A stretch of 64,000 nt of DNA, taken from NCBI GenBank assembly GCA_009684515.1, contig WKKS01000002.1:1-64000 (forward strand), given 5' to 3'. Below the pieces are notes generated by a model that saw nothing but the letters and a program-made list of their open reading frames with translations, had not been told where the DNA came from and made no database searches. Source of the DNA: Geobacter sp. Its GTDB lineage: Bacteria > Desulfobacterota > Desulfuromonadia > Geobacterales > Pseudopelobacteraceae. The translations under genes were made by a program, and so were the position numbers. Position 1 is the stretch's first letter, and the number at the start of each line of letters is the position of its first letter. Below, one piece after another: positions 1 to 6,801 of the stretch.

Positions 1-1
1 T

Positions 2-378
2 GCCGTCGGTGAAAATGCTACCGGCAACGGGGTAAAGACGAGAAAACTGCCGGTAAAAAGATAATAGCTACCACAAACGGCACTTGTGAATGGGCTGCAA
101 GCGCAGGCCCAGTCTGGATACTGAGAAATGAAGGGCACAAGTATAACGTGATATTGAGCTTTGTCACATATAATCTGGAAGTGCTGAATAAAAAAAGTAA
201 TAAAAAAAGAAATAGCTTGCGAAACATAAAAACCTCACGCGGCACACCAGGGACAGCTGAGGTAGAGTTTTGGACTTATACCGGGAAAATGTACAAAAAG
301 ACTGCCTCATATTACTTTTCTGCAAATGATGAAGAAACATGCAAGGCACATCCGGATATTTGTCCATTCGAATTTTAA
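2..378 (+). pseudogene. C-terminal part of an unknown protein, probably frame-disrupted
   Basis: An open frame runs from base 13 to the stop at 376-378 but has no ATG; the first usable start is a GTG at 148, inside what reads like ordinary protein. Bases 2-60 read well in a different frame (AVGENATGNGVK). Adding one A to the A-run near 45 would join the two frames smoothly. I see a lost base in a homopolymer, either a real mutation or an assembly error, and a gene whose 5' part lies outside the window. The C-terminal part has three cysteines and no recognised domain. Its place directly upstream of T6SS effector and immunity genes suggests an effector or immunity remnant, but that is only inference. 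Confidence 0.4.
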
Positions 379-506
379 ACACTTGGCCTCTTCCGCTGAA
401 TTTGGATAAATGGTCGTTAAAAATAGAAACATTGGCACTTAAGGGACTCCATTCGGGGAGATCACTCCACTGCTGCACCCAAAACCGTGAATGAAGGAGA
501 ACAGAA

Positions 507-1043
507 ATGAAGACCAATAGAATTATTGTTCATGTGGTTATTGTAGTACTGATGGTTTTGTTGGTTAATTCAGCAGGTTACTCAGAAGAAATACAATATG
601 TAACTAAAGTAGATTTTATTTGCGGCGATACGAAGATAGAAATTGCGACTAGATATTTTAAATTCACACCAGATGATCCTCCCAACCGTGAAGGCCAACA
701 ATTGACCTTTACAGCGAGCAAGTCGGGCAAAACTATAATAACGCGTCCATCGGGCTTGCCTTTTGATAAAGATTTAGAAGCTACTTCTGCAACTTACTAT
801 CAATGTTTAAAGGGTAAAAAAGCATCTTATCTTATTCTGACATACAACACTGGTGGTAATTGTAATGAGTGCACATGGCAAGGTATTCTTGATATGCAAG
901 GCAACAGGGTTGCAGTTGACAGACATAAAAAACAAAAAGCATCTTTTGAGCGCAAATTGAAAGAGCTTGGTCTTCCTAATAGTGCTGCACTTGGGGATAT
1001 TGATTTTGGGGTTATTCCAAAAGAGCTTGATGAACAAAAATAG
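507..1043 (+). CDS. Exported protein, candidate immunity protein for the muramidase-like effector
   Basis: A 178-residue protein. The start is supported by GAAGGAG upstream of ATG 507. Residues 1-26 form a signal peptide with a hydrophobic core (VVIVVLMVLLV), so the mature protein should be periplasmic. Four cysteines remain in the mature part: one near residue 39, one in YYQC, and a close pair in NCNEC, which would suit two disulfides. I do not recognise the family. It ends 26 bases before the lytic-enzyme-like gene, which has its own Shine-Dalgarno site. An exported small protein paired with a peptidoglycan-hydrolase-like gene is the usual arrangement for a T6SS immunity/effector pair, so this role is inferred from context. 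The gene is visibly AT-rich, as accessory T6SS genes often are. Confidence 0.7.
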   Translation: MKTNRIIVHVVIVVLMVLLVNSAGYSEEIQYVTKVDFICGDTKIEIATRYFKFTPDDPPNREGQQLTFTASKSGKTIITRPSGLPFDKDLEATSATYYQCLKGKKASYLILTYNTGGNCNECTWQGILDMQGNRVAVDRHKKQKASFERKLKELGLPNSAALGDIDFGVIPKELDEQK

Positions 1044-1069
1044 CACAAAACGTCTCATGGAGTTAAAAG

Positions 1070-2017
1070 ATGTCCAATATATATTATGATGGAATGTACG
1101 CGCCAAAGGGTGGGCCATATAATAATCCACTACCACTGGCAAAACCAGACCCGAAACCAGAGGACATAAAGAAGGGTAAAAGAAATTCGACAAAATTTCT
1201 TAGGGGTGGCGGATCATATTACACCCTGCCGAGACAAATTTCTCCTGGTCGTGCCTATGGAGAAAGCCGCAGACATGGCGATGCATCGCAAGATGTCCAG
1301 AAAAAAGCGATAGAAGCAATTATAGAGGCGGCAAATGAACATGGTTTGACCCAGCGGGAAACAGCTCACGCACTGGCGATCGCCTATGTGGAATCGGGTT
1401 TCAATCCGGATGCAGCAGCTGGAACAACGACAGCTTCCAGTTTAGGTCAATTCGTACGAGAAACAGCTTGGGGATATGGGCTGAATGATACAAACAGATT
1501 TGAGCTAAAACCAAATGCGGACGCCCTAATCAGGCACTATATAAAAAATAGAAACATTGCCATTAGAAGAGGTAATGCCGGTAAGGATGTAGAAATAAAG
1601 ATTTATGTTTACCACCATGATGGAGCTAACGACCATGATGTAAACGACCAAAAGAGTGAAGGTTTAAAAATATCAAAAAATCAAGTAATCCCCTATACCG
1701 ATAAAATCGAAAGAATGTTGAACGGTGAACAAGTTGCACTGAGAACCAAAAAACCTGCAAAAAAACCTACTAAAAACAGCCTGACAGTGGCAAATAAATC
1801 CGCCACGGCATCAACACCCAAATGGAGTAATCCAAGCTATAGTTGTCTGACCAACGCTCGCAACCCATCACCACCGCCGAATTATCATAACACCCGCAAT
1901 GCGGCAGCCATGCAATCAAAGGCAGGCAGGCCTCCGGCAAGCAATCAGCCGAAGGCAACGTTGTTGGAAAGGCTTGATGGCTGGTTATATGACGTATTAT
2001 GTGTTGAAGGATCATAG
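1070..2017 (+). CDS. Putative T6SS effector with SLT/lysozyme-like muramidase domain
   Basis: A 315-residue protein with ATG 1070 preceded by TGGAG. It has no signal peptide, which fits a cargo delivered by T6SS. Residues about 75-230 resemble a lytic transglycosylase or lysozyme-like fold: a helix, then AYVESGFNPDA with the presumed catalytic glutamate at residue 108, then SSLGQF, which resembles the signature after the catalytic helix in SLT-type enzymes. The N-terminal 60 residues are Gly/Pro-rich and the C-terminal 90 residues are low-complexity Ser/Pro/Asn, possibly a spike-docking tail. The likely action is cleavage of peptidoglycan glycan strands in the target periplasm. It lies between the exported candidate immunity gene and vgrG. 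The family assignment rests on short motifs only; an endolysin-like phage relic is the main alternative. Confidence 0.65.
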   Translation: MSNIYYDGMYAPKGGPYNNPLPLAKPDPKPEDIKKGKRNSTKFLRGGGSYYTLPRQISPGRAYGESRRHGDASQDVQKKAIEAIIEAANEHGLTQRETAHALAIAYVESGFNPDAAAGTTTASSLGQFVRETAWGYGLNDTNRFELKPNADALIRHYIKNRNIAIRRGNAGKDVEIKIYVYHHDGANDHDVNDQKSEGLKISKNQVIPYTDKIERMLNGEQVALRTKKPAKKPTKNSLTVANKSATASTPKWSNPSYSCLTNARNPSPPPNYHNTRNAAAMQSKAGRPPASNQPKATLLERLDGWLYDVLCVEGS

Positions 2018-2071
2018 ACTGCTAAAAAATATCGTTTAATGGAATGTACTTATTCACAAAAGGAGTCGACC

Positions 2072-4453
2072 ATGTCCACCCTGGCTGAAGCCCACGCAAT
2101 TGCAGCCCTTATATCTCAAACATCAAAAACGAACTATCTGTTCAATGTTAAAAAATCGAATTGTGAATTCTCGGTAGTCAAATTCACAGTTGACGAACGG
2201 ATTTCCCACCCTTATGAAATCGACATCATCTTGGCAACCCAGGACGAAGTGGTTCTCGAAGATTTACTCGATCAGGAATGCCTCCTCACAATCGATAACG
2301 GCATTACGAAACGATATTTTCACGGCATCGTCAAGGAGTGTACCTGTATCGGTGATGACGGCGACTACTCCATCTTTCATATTATGGCTGTTCCGTCGGT
2401 GTGGCTTCTCTCACTGGAGCAGGACTGCCGTATTTTTCAGAACAAGAACGTGCAGGACATTATCTGCGAGATATTGAAGGATAGCAGCATTGAAGGCGAT
2501 AGAGTTCGTCTTGCACTGGAGGATACAGAACGGAAACGTGAATTCTGTGCCCAATACCGTGAAACTGACCTGAATTTTGTTTCGCGGCTGCTTGAAGAGG
2601 AAGGGATATTCTACTTTTTTGAACATCATGAAGACAAGCACGTCATTGTCTTTGCGGACACTCAGACTGCCTATCTGACCATGCAAGGCGAATCACAAAT
2701 CGGATTCAACACCGGCGGTGGAAACGTGCCAGACAAAGAAAGTGTCTCTGCTTTTATCTATTCGCGCCGTTTATATCCAGGTAAGACCACACAGCGGGAT
2801 TATAACTACAACCGAATTAATCTTGATCTTACAACCGATAAGCTGTCAAAGAAATACTCTGAACGGGAGGTTTATGATTATCCCGGCAACTACTTTAAAC
2901 AGAAGAAAGGCGCTTCTCTGGCCCAGATTCGTCAGGAAAGATTTCAGGTTTTAGGTGAAACCGCGGAAGGCAAAAGTAACTGCCCTCGGATAACTCCCGG
3001 CTATTTATGGGAGTTATCCAACAATGACTTTGAAGGAAAGTATCTGACTGTCGCAGTAACCCATCATGGTTCTCAACCTCAGGTACTAAAAGAACAGGCA
3101 GGAGGTGGAGGTTTTCATTATAGCAATGAATTTCTCGTTATCCCGTCAGGTGTAATTGTCCGTCCTCAAATTGACGCTGTCAAACCAATTATAACTGGCG
3201 TCCAAACCGCAGTCGTTACGGGACCCAAGGGTGAAGAAATCCATACGGATGAACTTGGACGTGTAACGGTACAATTCCACTGGGACAGGCTTGGAAAGAA
3301 AGATGCCAAGAGTTCATGTTGGATCAGAGTTGCTCAGTCTTGGGGCGGCATGGGCCGTGGAGCGCAGTACATTCCTCGCATTGGGGATGAAGTATTGGTC
3401 GAGTTTGCAGAAGGCGACCCGGACCGTCCCATCATCACCGGCAGTGTTTACAATGGCGACAATCTGCCAATTAACAGCCTCAAAAAGAGCGTTACTCAAA
3501 GCGGTTTCAGAACCAAAACCCATAAGGGTGAAGGCTTCAACGAGCTGCGTTTCGACGATGCGACTGGTGCCGAGGAAGTTTATATTCACGGAGAGAAAGA
3601 CTTTAAGGTGGCAATTAAGAACAACGAGACAAAGACTGTTGGAAATATGCTTGTAAATCAGGTTGGCAAAACAGCAACCATTACCGCTGGAGAGCAGCTA
3701 CAACTCATCTGCGGAAGTGCCAGCATAGTGTTGGATAAGAGCGGTAAGATTGTTATTCACGGCACTGAAGTGTTTGTCAGCGGCAATACACTTCATCTTG
3801 ATGGAAAGCCGATTCAGTTGAATATGGGTGGCGCAGCTGGGATTACCGCTGCTCTTATACCAGCTGAGGCCGCTGCGGGTGCTATAGGCGGTGGTATTGG
3901 AGTTGGTATAGGCGATGCTAATGGCAATCAAAAACTTCAGAAACGTGAAAAAGCAACTAAATGGCAAAAGGAACACAAACAAGATATTGAAGGAGCATTA
4001 GCAAAACAGAAAGAACTACTCGAAGCCAAGAAAAAACAAATTGAAACATGGGATGACAAAGACAAAGCTAATTTCAAAGAATGGTTTGGAAACAACGATG
4101 AAAAGTCGCGTAGGGTCATGCTTGATCGAATCAATAAGGAGCTTGACCTCAACAAAGCAACGAAGATAACTGATTTTAAGCCAGCTTCGCCTTCAGAAGA
4201 AGGAGTATTTGCTTATGTAAATCCAGATGATAAAAACCATATCATTAACTTAGACAAAGCATTCAATAGTGCCGCAACGTCAGGTTCAGACTCAAAGGCT
4301 GGTGTCCTTGCTCATGAAATGTCACATTTCAAATCGGTAGGAGGGACTAAAGATTATGTTTATGGGATGGAAGACGCCAAAATACTAGCGAAAGACCACC
4401 CTGAAAAAGCCCTTATGAACGCGGACAACTTTGAGTATTACATCGAACATTAG
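2072..4453 (+). CDS. vgrG: VgrG spike protein fused to a C-terminal aspzincin (M35) metalloprotease
   Basis: A 793-residue evolved VgrG. I place the start at ATG 2072 because AAAGGAG lies just upstream; an ATG at 2039 in the same frame has no such site. Residues about 30-390 match the gp27-like part. The OB-fold and gp5-like region include SWGGMGRGAQYIPRIGDEV and EGDPDRPIITG, followed by the repeated beta-needle up to about residue 585. After a Gly/Ala-rich stretch and a charged helical linker (about 625-660) comes a protease domain: WFG, then HEMSH at 748-752, then GTKDYVYG with the third zinc ligand Asp at about 761, then ADNFEYY near the end. This is the HExxH plus GTxDxxYG signature of the M35 deuterolysin / peptidyl-Lys metalloendopeptidase family. 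The extension has no cysteine, unlike secreted M35 enzymes. Two candidate immunity genes follow. Confidence 0.92.
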   Translation: MSTLAEAHAIAALISQTSKTNYLFNVKKSNCEFSVVKFTVDERISHPYEIDIILATQDEVVLEDLLDQECLLTIDNGITKRYFHGIVKECTCIGDDGDYSIFHIMAVPSVWLLSLEQDCRIFQNKNVQDIICEILKDSSIEGDRVRLALEDTERKREFCAQYRETDLNFVSRLLEEEGIFYFFEHHEDKHVIVFADTQTAYLTMQGESQIGFNTGGGNVPDKESVSAFIYSRRLYPGKTTQRDYNYNRINLDLTTDKLSKKYSEREVYDYPGNYFKQKKGASLAQIRQERFQVLGETAEGKSNCPRITPGYLWELSNNDFEGKYLTVAVTHHGSQPQVLKEQAGGGGFHYSNEFLVIPSGVIVRPQIDAVKPIITGVQTAVVTGPKGEEIHTDELGRVTVQFHWDRLGKKDAKSSCWIRVAQSWGGMGRGAQYIPRIGDEVLVEFAEGDPDRPIITGSVYNGDNLPINSLKKSVTQSGFRTKTHKGEGFNELRFDDATGAEEVYIHGEKDFKVAIKNNETKTVGNMLVNQVGKTATITAGEQLQLICGSASIVLDKSGKIVIHGTEVFVSGNTLHLDGKPIQLNMGGAAGITAALIPAEAAAGAIGGGIGVGIGDANGNQKLQKREKATKWQKEHKQDIEGALAKQKELLEAKKKQIETWDDKDKANFKEWFGNNDEKSRRVMLDRINKELDLNKATKITDFKPASPSEEGVFAYVNPDDKNHIINLDKAFNSAATSGSDSKAGVLAHEMSHFKSVGGTKDYVYGMEDAKILAKDHPEKALMNADNFEYYIEH

Positions 4454-4529
4454 GTGAATTGTTATTGGTTTTTCTATTATTGATTAATTTCAGTCAATCA
4501 TGACGAATAAAACAACTAAGGAGAATGAA

Positions 4530-4940
4530 ATGCCTACAAACATTATTGACGTAAGGCTAAGTGTAAATATCGTACAACAATCTGTTTTAGCTAGCCTAGA
4601 TTTCATAAACAAGTCCAAAGAAATTATTTACATCAATAAGATAAATGGATGCTTGAACGGAGTTATAAATAATGATGTATTTTCGCTCGAAACAGAGGAT
4701 GGTCCTATTGAGTATACTGGGGTTCTTGCCAAGAGGTCGCGGCCTGGACTCGAAGATGTTGTGGCACTAGAACCAGGTGAAAACATTAGTACTGTTGTAG
4801 ATTTAAATAAAGCATATGCGTTTTTACCTAACACCAATATTTATAAGTTATATTATTCCGCTTTTCATCAATTTCCTGACCGACCAGGATTTATCAGTTT
4901 AAAATCAAATGTTATTTCATTTACCTACACTGGAGAATAG
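4530..4940 (+). CDS. M35-propeptide-like protein, candidate cytoplasmic immunity protein
   Basis: A 136-residue protein. ATG 4530 is chosen because AAGGAG (4518-4523) sits six bases before it; the ATG at 4500 has no such site. There is no signal peptide, so it should stay in the cytoplasm. It is a single beta-rich domain with the run YTGVLAKR, then PG..DVVALEPGE, then V.LNKAYAF. From memory this resembles the propeptide found before the catalytic domain of secreted bacterial M35 proteases, where that region acts as folding helper and inhibitor. It lies directly after the VgrG-M35 fusion and shares many positions with the next gene. I infer that it binds the protease domain and keeps it inactive before secretion. 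The gene is AT-rich compared with the VgrG core. Confidence 0.75.
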   Translation: MPTNIIDVRLSVNIVQQSVLASLDFINKSKEIIYINKINGCLNGVINNDVFSLETEDGPIEYTGVLAKRSRPGLEDVVALEPGENISTVVDLNKAYAFLPNTNIYKLYYSAFHQFPDRPGFISLKSNVISFTYTGE

Positions 4941-4941
4941 G

Positions 4942-5469
4942 ATGATTTATAAAACATTATCAATTTTTATAATTACCTGTATATGTGTTATTACCTTTGG
5001 GCTGTTAGTCTCTTACTCAGAGACAATAAGTACTGGAAATAAGTATTCGAAGGTTAATAGCGTAGAAGTTATGTTGTCTGTAAATGTTAAAAACAATTCT
5101 GTCATTGCTACTCTAGTGTTTACAAACAACTCAACTAATACAATTTGCATTGATATAACAAACGGATGTCTGACAGGAAACATAAAAAACAATGTGTTTA
5201 CAATAAATTATGACGGCACTGAAATACCTTATACAGGGAAGCTTTATAAAAGACGTCCACCAGGAGCTAAAGATGTCGTAAAACTTTTACCTGGCAAATC
5301 AATTTCTACATCTGTTATTTTGAATAAAGTTTATAGATTTTCACCTGGCTGTCATACCTACACGGTGTCATATGCCGCGTTTCATCAATTTCAACTTCCT
5401 GATTTTCAAGGTTTGTTGGAACTGAAATCAAATAAGGTTACTTTTGATTATAAGGACTGGGAAAAATAA
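4942..5469 (+). CDS. Exported M35-propeptide-like protein, candidate periplasmic immunity protein
   Basis: A 175-residue paralogue of the preceding protein. ATG 4942 follows the upstream stop by one base, and GGAG at 4932-4935 lies inside the upstream gene, so the two are probably translationally coupled. An ATG at 4909 would precede the hydrophobic segment with a charged stretch and is less likely. Residues 1-27 (KTLSIFIITCICVITFGLLV) form a signal peptide or membrane anchor, placing the domain in the periplasm. The remainder aligns with the neighbour: NGCL, YTGKLYKR, PG.KDVVKLLPG, LNKVYRFSPG, SYAAFHQF and a closing strand. It also has an extra cysteine in SPGC. Inferred role: neutralising the VgrG-borne protease when a sister cell delivers it into the periplasm. 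Confidence 0.75.
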   Translation: MIYKTLSIFIITCICVITFGLLVSYSETISTGNKYSKVNSVEVMLSVNVKNNSVIATLVFTNNSTNTICIDITNGCLTGNIKNNVFTINYDGTEIPYTGKLYKRRPPGAKDVVKLLPGKSISTSVILNKVYRFSPGCHTYTVSYAAFHQFQLPDFQGLLELKSNKVTFDYKDWEK

Positions 5470-5485
5470 CACAGGGAGAATAAAC

Positions 5486-5776
5486 ATGGCCAAACCCGCC
5501 GCCCGCCAGGGCGACATGCACACCTGCCCCGCCCACGAAGGAAGAAGACCACATAAAGGAGGGCCGATTATCGAAGGCTCTCCTGATGTTTTGATCGAAG
5601 GCAAACCGGCCGCACGCGTGGGCGACAAGGCCCAGTGCGAAGTTGGCGGTCCTGATATCATTGTCGAGGGAGCAGCCATGGTGCTGATCAACGGCAAAGC
5701 CGCCGCCATCCTGGGCAGCAAGACCGCCCACGGCGGTATGGTCATTGCTGGAGCCGGCGAGATTTTAATCGGCTGA
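5486..5776 (+). CDS. PAAR-domain spike-tip protein
   Basis: A 96-residue protein made of one PAAR domain. ATG 5486 follows GGGAG. Characteristic parts are MAKPAARQGDMHTCPAH near the start, a GGPI repeat step, IEGKPAARVGDKAQC in the middle, and AILGSKTAHGGMVIAG near the end, with the His/Cys residues that bind the zinc at the cone tip. PAAR proteins sharpen the VgrG trimer and can carry effectors. This one has no extension, so it is a plain tip. Its place right after vgrG and the two candidate immunity genes fits assembly on the same spike. Confidence 0.95.
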   Translation: MAKPAARQGDMHTCPAHEGRRPHKGGPIIEGSPDVLIEGKPAARVGDKAQCEVGGPDIIVEGAAMVLINGKAAAILGSKTAHGGMVIAGAGEILIG

Positions 5777-5790
5777 TATTAAACCAACTC

Positions 5791-6113
5791 GATGTAGCCT
5801 ACTCCTCTTGCTCTTCCTCGCCCCTGCCGACCAACTACACTGAGGATCTGCTGGAGGCGCAGGTGGACTCTGAAGTTACGATCTATATATTGGACAAGCA
5901 GACCCGCAGGGTGAAACCAGCCTTGAAGAGCAAAGCAGAGTTCGCATTAATGGACAGCCGGTTGTGACACAGCAGAACATTCTTACCCAGGACCATCTGC
6001 CTGCCGGGCGTTATGTTTTTCAGATATGCTATCAAGGGCAACATAATTGGGATAGAAAGCGTGTGATTGTGAAAGTAAAGCAACCGAATAATACAGTGTC
6101 TGACAAAGCTTAA
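5791..6113 (+). pseudogene. Frame-disrupted remnant of an unknown beta-rich protein
   Basis: Two overlapping frames read as sensible protein. The first gives PTNYTEDLLEAQVDSEVTIYI and would stop at 5965-5967. The second gives IGQADPQGETSLEEQ, then RINGQPVVTQQN, then LPAGRYVFQICYQGQ, and stops at 6111-6113. They join cleanly if one TA is removed from the short TA run at 5884-5890, so a dinucleotide slip explains the break. No start codon with a good ribosome site is visible; a leucine-rich stretch in a third frame near 5800 could be a lost signal peptide. The C-terminal part looks like an Ig-like or adhesin-type beta domain, but I cannot name the family. It lies between PAAR and a lipoprotein gene of the T6SS region. 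Confidence 0.5.
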
Positions 6114-6279
6114 CATCTATCATTAACCACCCGGTTTTAAAGACATAACCCCCTCCTGCCCCACCATTCCCACAGTAATCCAATCCATGTTTTTCAATTA
6201 TTACGCGCAACTTTTTCGTCCAAGTTGGGCGATCATATGTTAGTATGCCGCACATTAAAATTAGCAAAGAGGAGATGAG

Positions 6280-6735
6280 ATGATGACAACCAGATTAAAC
6301 AGCAGAATCCAGTCAATGATACTGATCGGGTCGGTATTAACATTATCGGCTTGTGCATCCACCAAGACCGGCGGAACAATCTCCGGCAAAACGGACCAGC
6401 CAGGCCGCGCCGTTATTGAAAAAGGCAAGTTTGAGACACCTCCTGAAATCAAATCGCCCAAGGCGTCTGAGACTGTAAAGACCGTCACTGAGGCTGCTCC
6501 TGTGGTTTCTCAGCCGTCTAACCCCAACATCACCAAGGTCAACTCCAGGGCGCCTCGCGTAAACGCCAGGATCGCCCCGACAACCAGAAGTCGGGTTGTT
6601 GAAGTTCTCAAACAGGGACAGGAGGTTGAGGTTATTGAAAGCAAACATGGTTGGGTTAAAATCAAATGGCAAGAGGGCGACACAGCCAGGCATGGCTGGA
6701 TGAATAAGGCTTATGTTGAAGGCTTCGAGAAGTAA
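6280..6735 (+). CDS. SH3-domain lipoprotein
   Basis: A 151-residue protein starting at tandem ATGs (6280 and 6283) after AGGAGA. The N-terminal signal ends in the lipobox LSAC with lipidation Cys at residue 25. Residues 26-85 are a flexible Thr/Pro/Lys-rich spacer. Residues about 88-150 form a bacterial SH3 domain (VNARIAPTTRSRVVEVL, then GWVKIKW, then GWMNKAYV), a fold that often binds peptidoglycan or proline-rich peptides. It should be anchored in the outer membrane, or possibly the inner membrane. It stands between the T6SS spike genes and clpV, so a cell-envelope role with the T6SS is possible, but no TssJ-like features are visible. Confidence 0.85.
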   Translation: MMTTRLNSRIQSMILIGSVLTLSACASTKTGGTISGKTDQPGRAVIEKGKFETPPEIKSPKASETVKTVTEAAPVVSQPSNPNITKVNSRAPRVNARIAPTTRSRVVEVLKQGQEVEVIESKHGWVKIKWQEGDTARHGWMNKAYVEGFEK

Positions 6736-6801
6736 TTCCTGCCGCTGCGGCAAAAATGTTGTGACACTTGTAAAATATCAATCGCCAAGGAAAGAATATT
6801 C

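Noticed and set aside
2039-2071. Longer N terminus for VgrG from ATG 2039
   Set aside because: The ATG at 2072 has AAAGGAG at proper distance, and the extra 11 residues would include that site.
4500-4529. Longer N terminus for the first propeptide-like protein
   Set aside because: No ribosome site precedes ATG 4500; AAGGAG lies before ATG 4530.
5438-5745. Long open frames on the - strand opposite the PAAR gene
   Set aside because: They mirror a well-supported PAAR gene, have no ribosome site and low-complexity sequence.
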